A DNA stretch of 64,000 nt. It comes from Ornithinibacillus salinisoli (GTDB lineage Bacteria; Bacillota; Bacilli; Bacillales; Amphibacillaceae). Where the stretch lies: assembly GCF_042682545.1 (NCBI RefSeq), contig NZ_JBHUHQ010000006.1. One strand, given 5' to 3'. Below, one piece after another: positions 52,785 through 61,682 of the stretch (positions within the stretch are counted from its first letter, which is position 1; every line of letters starts with the position of its first letter). Below the pieces are notes generated by a model that was given only the letters and a program-made list of their open reading frames with translations, was not told the origin of the DNA and searched no databases. Both the position numbers and the translations under genes were made by a program.

Positions 52785-53417
52785 ATGAAAAAAATTAAAA
52801 AAGGGTTTATCGTAATGATGACAGCTGTGTTAATTCTTAGTTTTTTCCCAAAAGCTTCCTTTGCGCAAGATCAATCAGAAGTAACTGAAAATCAAATCAC
52901 CGACGTTTTGGAATTTACAGATGAGCAATTAAAACAAGGTGAAAAAATCGCTCCTTTTATAAACATTGATGAATCAACTGGATTATTCCAGTTTGATGTG
53001 AAAGCTGCTACGCAAAGTGGAATTGACATGAACCTAGTTAAGGAAAATCAAGAAATGTATAAAAAAGCAAATGAATATTTGTTAGAAAATGGACTAGCTT
53101 CCGAAAATGGAACCTTTGCTTGTAGTGGTAGTAATTATTATGATGGTGGTTTATTGGGAGGAACTCTTTATTTAGATTCTTGTACTGCTAATGGACTCGC
53201 AGCACTTTTAGTTGTAGGTGCAGGAGTAGCTCAAATAGCTAACCTAATACCAGTTTACGGTACTGTGGCTGCTGCAGTTGCTGGTGGATTACTTACAATC
53301 GGTTCTGGAGTTATTCTATGGAATAATCGTCAAGGTGAAGGAGTAATAATAAAATTAGTTAAGAATCCAATTGACTGGGATGAACTAATTCCATACTGGG
53401 TTAAATCACAAGCTTAG
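52785..53417 (+). CDS. secreted bacteriocin-like precursor protein
   Basis: The 210-residue protein has a clear signal peptide (KKIKKGFIVMMTAVLILSFF, cleavage likely after ASFA at residue 27). An acidic proregion of about 80 residues follows. The C-terminal part has exactly two cysteines, Cys113 and Cys133, and a Gly/Ala/Val-rich hydrophobic stretch (residues 136-180). The layout recalls SdpC-type killing factors (secreted proform, one disulfide, membrane-active core), but no sequence identity is claimed. A small two-helix membrane gene follows at once, as expected for immunity. The ribosome site is weak. Confidence 0.5.
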   Translation: MKKIKKGFIVMMTAVLILSFFPKASFAQDQSEVTENQITDVLEFTDEQLKQGEKIAPFINIDESTGLFQFDVKAATQSGIDMNLVKENQEMYKKANEYLLENGLASENGTFACSGSNYYDGGLLGGTLYLDSCTANGLAALLVVGAGVAQIANLIPVYGTVAAAVAGGLLTIGSGVILWNNRQGEGVIIKLVKNPIDWDELIPYWVKSQA

Positions 53418-53422
53418 AAAAG

Positions 53423-53620
53423 GTGAGTGCTATTATTAACATTAAAACGAAACTATACAAGACAATAATCATAATTCTATCTTTGATAATTATAGCATTG
53501 GGTCTTTATCAATTTACTATAGGGGAACCTAGTTTTCAATTAAATCTAATTGCCTTGACTTTACTAGTAATTTCAGTCCTTTTATCGGTAATTTTATTGA
53601 TAAAAGGACAAAAAAAGTAG
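53423..53620 (+). CDS. small two-helix membrane protein, possible immunity protein
   Basis: The 65-residue product has two membrane helices (about residues 14-30 and 40-60) and a Lys-rich C-terminus. It lies 5 bp after the bacteriocin-like gene and before a shared terminator. Small hydrophobic proteins placed this way often give self-protection. The start is uncertain: GTG at 53423 is close to AAAAGG. Confidence 0.5.
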   Translation: MSAIINIKTKLYKTIIIILSLIIIALGLYQFTIGEPSFQLNLIALTLLVISVLLSVILLIKGQKK

Positions 53621-53663
53621 GATCATCTTGATCTGTTTTGCCTACAGAAGCCTTTTCATCCCT

Positions 53664-53698
53664 ATAGGTGCTTCCCACACGGAAAGCACCTATTTTAA
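53664..53698 (+). terminator. terminator of bacteriocin-like operon
   Basis: ATAGGTGCTT and its complement with a ten-base loop are followed by TTTAATT. Confidence 0.75.
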
Positions 53699-53729
53699 TT
53701 GCCGAAAATAATTTGAGAGGAATGATTGC

Positions 53730-53981
53730 ATGACTGCTAAAAAAGATGACTTATTTTTTGTGGACGCTAGGGATCTAGTGAAAGATATTGATTTTGAAGT
53801 AATCACCGATACGCCATTTCAAGAGGAGCAGGTCAATCACTTCTATGAGCTTGTGAACCATGTAATTGACAATGAGCTAATACAAATACTTGGTCTTGTT
53901 GTCGTGAAAAACTCGCACATAGATAATGATTATTATGTTTATAATGCTAGTCAAAATTGCCAATGGTTGGATACCAAATAA
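53730..53981 (+). CDS. small acidic protein of unknown function
   Basis: The 83-residue protein is acidic and cytoplasmic (LFFVDARDLVKDIDFEVI near the start, VYNASQNCQWLDTK at the end). ATG at 53730 follows GAGAGGA. I do not recognise the family. It follows the bacteriocin-like pair but has its own start after that operon's terminator. Confidence 0.55.
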   Translation: MTAKKDDLFFVDARDLVKDIDFEVITDTPFQEEQVNHFYELVNHVIDNELIQILGLVVVKNSHIDNDYYVYNASQNCQWLDTK

Positions 53982-54008
53982 GACGTAGAAATTCAACAGT
54001 TCCATGTC

Positions 54009-54104
54009 CTAATCCTTTCTCCAATATTTCTCTTCTGCGATGATTCTTCTCTTCATTAATATTTTTTGAAGCCAATCGTTAAATGCTTCTTTAAATGGTT
54101 TCAC
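54009..54104 (-). CDS. possible 31-residue basic peptide
   Basis: A GTG at 54104, ten bases after AAAGG, opens a 31-codon frame (MKPFKEAFNDWLQKILMKRR at the start). The peptide is amphipathic and basic. It could be a true short gene or the end of a lost one. Confidence 0.25.
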   Translation of the reverse strand: MKPFKEAFNDWLQKILMKRRIIAEEKYWRKD

Positions 54105-54308
54105 AGTACCACATCCTTTATTAGATATTGATTTAAAGAATAATGAACAAGGATTTTTTGTGAGTAGGAGGGGAGGAACAACAAAACGGTATTAGAGAAG
54201 GGAAAATTCTACCAATATAAGACACTGTTATGGTAACTCACTGTTTAATAAATAGCAATAGTAAGCTTAGCGCGCTAATGCCATTACAAACTATTCCAAA
54301 ATAAAAAT

Positions 54309-54336
54309 GATACCCCCTATTAGAAGGTATCACTTC
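54309..54336 (-). terminator. terminator of GH65 relic
   Basis: GATACC pairs with GGTATC and is followed on the minus strand by a T-rich run (ATTTTTATTTTGG), 26 bp past the stop. Confidence 0.65.
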
Positions 54337-54356
54337 TTATATCTCTAAATTTGAAT

Positions 54357-55905
54357 TTATACTTGAATAGCCATTTCTACTTCCTTACCTTTTTCTAAAA
54401 CAACAGGCTTGCCGCTGTGCATAATCTCCAAGCTGTCGCCTTCTTCAATTGTATACGTGATTACTTCATTCTCCATCCGAACCTTAAGCAATCGACCTTG
54501 GTACTGCAAGTGAAATGCTAAGGAATTCCACTGCTTAGGTAGTGTTGGTTGCAAGGAAATCCCACTTTCTTTTACCCGTAAACCAGCAAATCCAAATACG
54601 ATGGCTAACCAGGTTCCACCCATATTTGCCATATGAAGCCCATCTTTCGTATTTCCATGTGTATATCTAAATCCAACCTTGCTGTTTCATTAAAATATCG
54701 ATATGCTTTCTCATCATAACCAAGTTTTGAGCCCATAATACTGAACACACAATATGATAGAGAGGAATCGTGTGTGGTAATTTTCTCATAGTAATCATAG
54801 GAATTTTTAATTGTTTCTTCGTCTTGTTCATCTTCTAAAAGAAAATGAGCAAGCACCGTATCTGCTTGTTTACACACTTGATAGCGGTACAATGTTAATG
54901 GATGATAATTAAGTAGTAAAGGAAACTTATCCTTTGGCGTATTTTCCAAATCCCAACGTTCCTTTTTCAAGAAGCTATCATCCTGAGCGTTTATCTTCAG
55001 GTCTTCATCGTATGGCAAGTACATACTTTCTCCAGCTTCCAGCCACTCGTTGACTTCTTGTTCCGTAACATTAATTTTACTAGCCAACTCTTGTAACGAA
55101 TTCTTCTCTTTTAACTGTTGATATACTTTCGCAGCCCATAGTAAATTATGTTTAGCCATCGCATTCGTATAATAGTTATTGTTCACAATACAGGTATACT
55201 CATCAGGACCTGTTACGTCATCAATTCGAAATTGTCCATCTAACATATGTCCAGTATCCACCCAAAGACGTGCTGTTTCGAATAGAACTTCGGCCATATA
55301 TGTTTGAAGAAACTCCTCGTCCTTCGTTACTAAATAATACTGGATAAAGCTGTATGCAATATCTGCACTGATATGATATTGTGCGGTACCTGCAGGGAAA
55401 AATAATGCTGAGCTTTCTCCACCAGTAATCGTTCTCCAGGGGAATAACGCACCTTTCGAGTGCCCCATCTCTTTTGCTCGTTCTCTTGCACTATCTAACA
55501 CAGAATAACGGTGCAACAATAAATTTTTAGCTATTTCAGGGTTAGTCATTAGGAATACAGGGAACATATAGATCTCCGTATCCCAGAAATAATGCCCTTC
55601 ATACCCTTCGCCAGATAATCCTTTGGCTGCAATATTACTAACCGAATCTTTACCAGCTGATTGCAATAGATGATATAGATTAAATCGAATCCCTTGCTGG
55701 AGCTCATCATCCCCATCAATTTGAATATCGGATTTACTCCAATATTCATCCAAATAGCGCTTCTGTGCGTCCAACAGATCTTCAAACGTTTTGTTTTCCA
55801 ATTCGTCCTGGATGGCTAATGCCTGTTCCACAACCGTTTTACCATGTCTGAGTGTATCTGTGTACACATTAAACTTTGTGAAATCAATGACTCCATTTCT
55901 AACGA
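54357..55905 (-). pseudogene. glycoside hydrolase family 65 phosphorylase, truncated and frameshifted
   Basis: Maltose/kojibiose-type phosphorylases of GH65 are about 750 residues; only the C-terminal 510 remain. The catalytic barrel shows EGHYFWDTEIYMFP and the general-acid Glu in VTGPDEYTCIVNNNYYTN. A one-base frameshift near 54665 breaks ARLDLD from the continuation HMANMGGTWLA and the C-terminal beta domain (54357-54632). The N-terminal third is missing upstream of about 55905. It is clearly a relic. Confidence 0.8.
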
Positions 55906-55995
55906 AGGAACTAAATAGGTATTAAAAGTAGAAACTTAAGTTGAATTAGATAAGCCTACATGTTCGCCTAAGTATTAAACAATTCTTTTTTGCAA

Positions 55996-56024
55996 ACAAA
56001 AAGCACCAAATAATATATGGTGCA
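55996..56024 (-). terminator. terminator of small TM gene
   Basis: GCACCA pairs with TGGTGC, followed on the minus strand by TTTTTGT. Confidence 0.55.
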
Positions 56025-56063
56025 ACTTTATTATGTATAAATTGTTATTGAAAGCAACAAGGA

Positions 56064-56246
56064 TTAGTCAAATTTACCTTTAGTAATATCTTTTTCTTTA
56101 AGACGTTCACCTAGTACCTCAATCAAAGCGTGTTGAGATTCGATTGTGTCTTTATGTGCCTTAACTTCTTTAGTTGTGCGACGATCATAAACGATAAATA
56201 ATATTAAAGCTATAATTACCCCAATTAGCATAATTTCTAAAAGCAT
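56064..56246 (-). CDS. small single-pass membrane protein
   Basis: The 60-residue product has an N-terminal membrane helix (MLLEIMLIGVIIALILFIVY) and a charged coiled-coil tail (DTIESQHALIEVLGERLKEK). The ATG follows GAGGGAG. The family is not recognised; such proteins often join membrane complexes or serve as toxins or holin-like proteins. Confidence 0.6.
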   Translation of the reverse strand: MLLEIMLIGVIIALILFIVYDRRTTKEVKAHKDTIESQHALIEVLGERLKEKDITKGKFD

Positions 56247-56311
56247 GTAAAAATCTCCCTCGTTGGTTTTAATTATAATTTCTTTACAGCGATTGGACTT
56301 ATTATTACGTT

Positions 56312-56600
56312 ACTTGTAAGTTATTTTCATTAGGTTAGTGAAAAATTCATTTAATATTTTGTCAATCCTATTAAAATTCCAGTAAGGAATAATTAATAGA
56401 GGTATCTTATTATTATTTGCATAAGCTAACTTCAATCTATCATAGTCTTTTTGTTGTTTAAATATTTAACAGGTTCATAATGTTGTATTCCGTGGTACTC
56501 TATTAACACAAAATAATTTTCATCTTGTACAGCAAAGTCATATCTGAGCTTTTTGTTTTTCTTTAGATCATTAAATGTATGAATGAATTTCATAATTCCA
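56312..56600 (-). pseudogene. Vsr/PD-(D/E)xK-like endonuclease relic
   Basis: Reading frame 1 gives KKLRYDFAVQDENYFVLIEYHGIQHYEPVKYL-type sequence (split here: LRYDFAV, FVLIEYHGIQHYEP), and the C-terminal part continues in the next frame (KIPLLIIPYWNFNRIDKIL) after an extra A in a short A-run near 56450. The pattern matches phage- and transposon-borne Vsr-like endonucleases. Its N-terminus is replaced by an IS fragment. Confidence 0.6.
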
Positions 56601-56799
56601 ACCCCTTGTACCCCAAGGGATTTAAAACATAATAAAGGAAGTACCTCCCCAAATCCTGTATAATGGCAGTTGATCAAAACATCCCAAAAGACTGGAGGAA
56701 TACTTCCTATGACCATTATACGACAAACTAGCTTATTTGGCATTCAAGAATTATACGAGATGGAACCTACCCAAAAATATGATGCAATTATTTCAGTTT
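56600..56799 (+). mobile_element. 5' fragment of IS1182-like insertion sequence
   Basis: ATG at 56709 after GGAGG starts a 30-codon stub (MTIIRQTSLFGIQELYEMEP). It resembles the N-terminus of IS1182-type transposases as I recall them. About 110 bp of leader with a TATAAT precedes it, beginning at an inverted repeat CCCCTTG-TAC-CCCAAGGG near 56600. The stub breaks at about 56796, where tnsA sequence begins on the other strand. Confidence 0.55.
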
Positions 56800-57035
56800 A
56801 TATCGAGTACCATATCAGACCATTCAAGTTCATATAAATAGTGTAATTCTAATTCTGACATTAAATGATATATCCTTTTCGCTTTCCATCCCTTATGTCT
56901 CGGTGCTGTTCCCTCAGAAGGAACATCTTGTATCTTTAACCATGGTTTATAATTTTCCCCTTCTCCTTGACCTCTTCCCTCTTTTAGCCATTTTTCATTT
57001 TTTTCAAAAGTGGTATCCCGTTTTCTTTTAGCCAT
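56796..57035 (-). pseudogene. tnsA: Tn7-like transposase endonuclease TnsA, truncated
   Basis: The first 78 codons encode the TnsA N-terminal region: WLKEGRGQGEGENYKPWL, QDVPSEGTAPRHKGWK and LHYLYELEWSDMVLDI. TnsA cuts the 5' ends of Tn7-like elements. The full protein is about 270 residues; here it ends where the IS fragment joins. ATG at 57035 follows GAGGGGG. The gene points away from glmS, 320 bp from a TGT terminus that lies 24 nt after the glmS stop, exactly as in Tn7. Confidence 0.8.
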
Positions 57036-57098
57036 AAACCATCCCCCTCATTACCCTTTTTTGGTGTAATATATGGTGTAAATGTTTTACAAAAAGTA

Positions 57099-57130
57099 CA
57101 AAAAGCTACCCCTACTGGGATAGCTTTTTG
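57099..57130 (-). terminator. terminator-like hairpin upstream of tnsA
   Basis: CAAAAAGCTA and its complement TAGCTTTTTG form a perfect stem with a 12-base loop. It could stop read-through from glmS into the element in either direction. Confidence 0.6.
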
Positions 57131-57290
57131 TTTAGAGTATTCTGTTTTCCTCGATTCTTGAAACCTATTCTCTTCATTGTAATTCCCCTTATAATACTTT
57201 TGGCAAATATTATCTCTAGAAAAGTTTAATTTATTGATGGTAAAATTAGGATATTTTCAACCTAATTTTAGTGTTCGAATTTTTTATTCA

Positions 57291-57356
57291 ATTTCCACCT
57301 TTTTTTTGTTGTTTCTAACTTTTTTAGTTAGTTTCCAACTTTATTAGTACTGAACA
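57291..57356 (-). mobile_element. Tn7-like right end with three TnsB-type repeats
   Basis: On the minus strand the element begins TGTTCAGTACT at 57356. The 10-mers AGTTGGAAAC (57331-57340), AGTTAGAAAC (57311-57320) and AGGTGGAAAT (57291-57300) follow at exactly 20-bp steps, each preceded by an A-run. This matches the close-packed TnsB sites of Tn7 right ends (AAAGTCTTAAAC type). The end lies 24 nt past the glmS stop. Confidence 0.75.
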
Positions 57357-57380
57357 CTTTTGTAAAATACCGCTTTCCCT

Positions 57381-59183
57381 CTACTCCACCGTAACACTCT
57401 TAGCCAAGTTACGTGGCTTATCAACATCACAATCACGATGCAATGCTGCATAATACGCCAATAACTGTAATGGTACAACACTAACTAGAGGTGTCAACAA
57501 TTTATGCACTTGTGGTAAAACAAATGCATCATCATCTTGCTCTAAACCTTTCATGCTAATGATCATAGCATTTGCACCACGAGCAACAACTTCCTGCACA
57601 TTACCTCGAATGGAATAGTTTACATTTTCCTGAGTTGCTAATGCGATAACAGGCGTACCCTCTTCGATTAACGCGATCGTTCCGTGCTTCAATTCCCCAC
57701 CAGCAAATCCTTCGGCCTGGATATAGGAAATTTCTTTTAATTTTAATGCACCCTCTAACGATACATTATAATCTGCGCTACGTCCGATGAAGAAAGCATT
57801 ACGCGTTGTGGCCAAATAGTCTCTCGTTAGTTGCTCAATTGTTTCTTTTTGCGCTGTAAGAACATCCATTGCATTTGCAACAATGGCTAGTTCTTGCATT
57901 GGGTCGAAATCTAATTCCAAACCTTTTACTTTCGCCGTATCCACTGCCAAGATAGCTAATACAGCTATCTGAGCCGTATATGCCTTTGTTGATGCTACAG
58001 CAATTTCTGGTCCTGCATGAAGATGCAGTGTGTAATTCGCTTCACGAGAAAGAGTGGATCCTGGCACATTTGTAATGGTTAGTGCTGGATATCCCATTTC
58101 TTTAACTTTTACTAACACGGCCCGGCTATCAGCTGTTTCTCCACTTTGTGAGATAAACACAAATAGTGGATTTTTCGATAGCAACGGCATATTGTATGAG
58201 AATTCACTTGCTACATGGACTTCAACTGGTATTTCCGCTAGCTTTTCAATAAATTCTTTCCCCACTAAACCTGCGTGATAACTTGTTCCTGCAGCAATTA
58301 TATAAATACGATCTGCAGCTTTCATCGCTTGACGAATGTCATGATCGAGCTTTAACTCATTATTTTCATCTTGATATTCATGGATGATTTTACGCATGAC
58401 AATTGGTTGCTCATCAATTTCTTTCAGCATAAAGTGAGGATACGTACCTTTTTCAATATCACTCGCATCGATTTGAGCAGTATATGGCTTGCGATCAACG
58501 ACCGCTCCATTTAATTTCTGCACTTCTACAAAGTTACGGTTTACCAGTACGATTTCTTGATCATATATTTCCAAATATTGATCGGTTACTTTTAATGTTG
58601 CCATGGCATCACTCGCAACAACATTAAATCCATCGCCTAACCCAACTAATAGTGGACTCTTATTTTTTGCCACATACAACGTATCTTGATCTGTTTGATC
58701 AATTAATGCTATTGCATATGAACCTTTTAAAAGTCCCATAACTTGGCGAAATGCTTCAGCTGTATTCCGATACTTATCATAAAATTTTTCAATAAGTTGA
58801 ACGATTACTTCTGTATCTGTTTCACTAACAAAACTTACATCTAGAAGGTATTCTTTTTTCAAATCTTGATAATTCTCAATAACCCCATTATGAACAAGGG
58901 TAAACCTTTCAGACGTACTTTGGTGTGGATGGGCATTGCTTTCACTAGGCTCACCATGCGTAGCCCAACGTGTATGACCAATTCCCATCGTTGCATGAAC
59001 AGAGTGATCTACGCTTCCCCTTAGTGCTGCAATACGACCTTTCACTTTGAACAAGTTTATTCCGTGTTCATTTAGCATAGCAATCCCAGCTGAGTCATAA
59101 CCTCTATACTCTAATTTTTCTAGTCCATTTAATAAAATCTCTTTTGTATCGTTTTCTCCAATATATCCTACAATTCCGCACAT
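57381..59183 (-). CDS. glmS: glucosamine-6-phosphate synthase GlmS
   Basis: GlmS makes glucosamine-6-phosphate from fructose-6-phosphate and glutamine for cell-wall synthesis. The 600-residue protein must start at MCGIVGYIG because Cys1 is the glutaminase nucleophile; the upstream frame is leader. The glutaminase domain ends near 240; two SIS domains follow (AAGTSYHAG, FISQSGETADSRAVL, ARGANAMI), ending CDVDKPRNLAKSVTVE. A self-cleaving glmS ribozyme precedes it. Its 3' end is the attachment site of a Tn7-like relic. Confidence 0.97.
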   Translation of the reverse strand: MCGIVGYIGENDTKEILLNGLEKLEYRGYDSAGIAMLNEHGINLFKVKGRIAALRGSVDHSVHATMGIGHTRWATHGEPSESNAHPHQSTSERFTLVHNGVIENYQDLKKEYLLDVSFVSETDTEVIVQLIEKFYDKYRNTAEAFRQVMGLLKGSYAIALIDQTDQDTLYVAKNKSPLLVGLGDGFNVVASDAMATLKVTDQYLEIYDQEIVLVNRNFVEVQKLNGAVVDRKPYTAQIDASDIEKGTYPHFMLKEIDEQPIVMRKIIHEYQDENNELKLDHDIRQAMKAADRIYIIAAGTSYHAGLVGKEFIEKLAEIPVEVHVASEFSYNMPLLSKNPLFVFISQSGETADSRAVLVKVKEMGYPALTITNVPGSTLSREANYTLHLHAGPEIAVASTKAYTAQIAVLAILAVDTAKVKGLELDFDPMQELAIVANAMDVLTAQKETIEQLTRDYLATTRNAFFIGRSADYNVSLEGALKLKEISYIQAEGFAGGELKHGTIALIEEGTPVIALATQENVNYSIRGNVQEVVARGANAMIISMKGLEQDDDAFVLPQVHKLLTPLVSVVPLQLLAYYAALHRDCDVDKPRNLAKSVTVE

Positions 59184-59284
59184 ATCGCAGTTCCTCCTAT
59201 AGGAAAGAGGCAACAAACGACCTTGTCATCTATAATTGAACAGGGGCTTCATTTGTTGCCCCTTTCTCGTGATTGTTTTATCAC

Positions 59285-59445
59285 ACCTTGCTTTTTCCCT
59301 TTGTGCAACAAGTTGCCTCATTGTTTTAGTGAAAAAAGCCAACGATTGAGATGTGTACAACCGGAAGGCACCCGCCGAAAACCTCGATAACCTTCATCCT
59401 CGTCAACTATTTTCTATTCCGATCAGAAAATAGTCCTGGCGCTTT
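59285..59445 (-). ncRNA. glmS ribozyme/riboswitch
   Basis: On the minus strand the conserved core is seen: GCGCC at the cleavage site (59438-59442), GACGAGGATG, AAGGTTATCGAGGTTTTCGG and CGGGTGCCTTCCGGTTG. Glucosamine-6-phosphate bound to this RNA triggers self-cleavage and decay of glmS mRNA. The remaining leader to the ribosome site has further paired segments. Confidence 0.93.
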
Positions 59446-59680
59446 TAAAAAAATTATTAATCACACGATGCTCCTTTCTATTTTTGACTAATAGTTCACC
59501 CTCTACTATGGTAATGACTGCATAGGGTACACCATATTTTAACCGATATAGGTTTAATTGGTCAATTACTTTTTTTGAGAGGTGATGTTTTTAGTATATG
59601 CAGGAAAGAAGATTCTGTTCTACTTTACATATGGAAAGCGCATGAACAGTAACAACCATCCATACGCTTTATAAGTAAAT

Positions 59681-61471
59681 TTATCCCTGATGTTTTTCTA
59701 AAAACTCTAACATACGGGAATAAACATTTATTTCATTTTCTTTCTTCGAGAAACCGTGTCCTTCATCTTCTAATAATAGATACTCTACTTCACGACCCTC
59801 AGATTTTAATTTCTCAACAATTTGATCGGACTCCTCTTTTACCACACGAGGATCCTTGGCACCTTGGATAACTAGCATCGGTTTAACCATACCATCTAAA
59901 TAAGTAACAGGAGAATCTTTAATAAATCGTTCTTTATCACGCTCTGGATCTCCTAACCAACGATCCATAATTGGCTTCCAATGAGCAGGAACAGAATTTA
60001 CAAATGTAAACAAGTCAGATGGTCCAAAAATATCTACAACCGCTTTAAAGTATTCCGCATGACGTCCATGAAGTAATAGTGACATATAACCGCCATAACT
60101 ACCACCAACAAGGAAAAGCTTCTCTCGGTCGGTAATGTTGTTTTCAAATAACCACTCAATAGCCGCAACACAGTCTAAACGTGGCCCCTCTCCCCAATCT
60201 TGTTCAACTAATTTTACAAAGGAAGAACCATATCCAGTTGACCCGCGGAAGTTCGGTGCAAAGATTGTATATCCTCTGTTTAAGAAACACTGGAACATCG
60301 AACGGAAAAATTTACGCTCTGATGCTTGTGGACCACCATGTGGCCAAAATATGGTATGACCATTATCGTTCTCTGGCTTTGCTTTAAATAGGAGTGCCTC
60401 AATTTCCATACCATCAAATGATGTATACGAAACAACATCTGGTTCAACCATATCCGCTTGACTAAGTCCTAATACCCGATTATTAGTTAATTGTGTCCAT
60501 TCTTTTCCATTCGTTGTTTGGAAAACATTATGAGGTACTGTAGCACTTCTTCCTAACATATAAATATGTCCAGATTTAGTTACCTGAATTTTCTCAATAA
60601 CATCTACGGGAGTAATCAACTTATCAAGTTTAGTCGATTGTAAATCATAACGATACAAGTCATCCTGTACGCCATTTTCAGTCGTAAGATAAAATACATT
60701 GTTTTTCTTATCCCATTTCAAGGAATCGACACTCTCATTCTCGATATGAAGAACCGGGGAGAACTCTTTTGTTTCTAAATCAAATTTTGCAATATAGCTA
60801 TATTCGCTCTCGAAGTCTGTAACAAAATAGATCGTCTTGTCATCAATAAAAACTGGCTCAAATACGACATGTACTTTATCTGGATCAGGAGTAAGATGAT
60901 ACGTTTCGTCCCCTACTTTCACAAAGCCGGTCACATATGTATTGGCAAAAGAACGCAAAAATACAAATGCTCCTTCGTTATCCGACACTGCAGCTAGGTT
61001 TGTTGGTGAAACTTCTCCAACGTTTATTAACTCATCTGAATTGTCCTCTAAATGACGAACTCTCGCATTCAGAAAGCTAGGGTTTTCTTCTGAAGTCATA
61101 TAATAAATACGTTTACCATCATCACTTAAATGACTGAAGAAATACTTCTCTGTCGATTCACCTGTAATCAATGGTTGTGGAAGTCCACCTTCACTCGGAA
61201 TGGCAAAGATCTGATGATTTTCATCTCCATCTTTATCAAATCCAGCTATAACATAACGATTCTCAGGGTCAAATTTAATAAAGCTATTCGATTCATCATG
61301 ATGAGCAAATAAATATGGATATGTATCCGGCAAATTCATTGCCCATAAATTCATTTTACCATTTAAGTTAGCGCTAAAAATAAGCCTCTTCTCGTCACTA
61401 CTAACTGAAAAATTCGTGATCATATAAGTGCGAAAAAACTGCTCTACGGTTGGCTTTGGAAAGTTTATCAT
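59681..61471 (-). CDS. S9-family serine peptidase (acylaminoacyl-peptidase type)
   Basis: The 596-residue peptidase has an N-terminal beta-propeller (residues 20-330) and a C-terminal alpha/beta-hydrolase domain. The nucleophile Ser is in GGSYGGYMSLL, the oxyanion region in FWPHGGPQASE, an Asp in MLVIQGAKDPRV and the catalytic His in EDEGHGFSKKEN. It acts on short or N-blocked peptides in the cytoplasm. It sits between glmM and glmS, which are usually adjacent or nearly so, but has its own AGGAG start. Confidence 0.9.
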   Translation of the reverse strand: MINFPKPTVEQFFRTYMITNFSVSSDEKRLIFSANLNGKMNLWAMNLPDTYPYLFAHHDESNSFIKFDPENRYVIAGFDKDGDENHQIFAIPSEGGLPQPLITGESTEKYFFSHLSDDGKRIYYMTSEENPSFLNARVRHLEDNSDELINVGEVSPTNLAAVSDNEGAFVFLRSFANTYVTGFVKVGDETYHLTPDPDKVHVVFEPVFIDDKTIYFVTDFESEYSYIAKFDLETKEFSPVLHIENESVDSLKWDKKNNVFYLTTENGVQDDLYRYDLQSTKLDKLITPVDVIEKIQVTKSGHIYMLGRSATVPHNVFQTTNGKEWTQLTNNRVLGLSQADMVEPDVVSYTSFDGMEIEALLFKAKPENDNGHTIFWPHGGPQASERKFFRSMFQCFLNRGYTIFAPNFRGSTGYGSSFVKLVEQDWGEGPRLDCVAAIEWLFENNITDREKLFLVGGSYGGYMSLLLHGRHAEYFKAVVDIFGPSDLFTFVNSVPAHWKPIMDRWLGDPERDKERFIKDSPVTYLDGMVKPMLVIQGAKDPRVVKEESDQIVEKLKSEGREVEYLLLEDEGHGFSKKENEINVYSRMLEFLEKHQG

Positions 61472-61640
61472 GTTATTCCTCCTAAATATTCAAATCTATT
61501 TGATAATTCAATACATATAGGTAGTATAACGTATTTTACTAAAATCGAGTAGAAATAGGACTTGCAGAAAAAATTACCATCATTTTAATATATGTGCAAA
61601 ACTCGTGGGCTAGACCGTTATTCCTCTTATATTAATGCAC

Positions 61641-61676
61641 AAAAAAACGCTCCCTATTTTTATACAGGGAGCGATT
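61641..61676 (-). terminator. terminator of cdaR-glmM
   Basis: CGCTCCCT and its complement with a ten-base loop are followed by seven Ts on the minus strand. Confidence 0.85.
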
Positions 61677-61682
61677 TCCATA

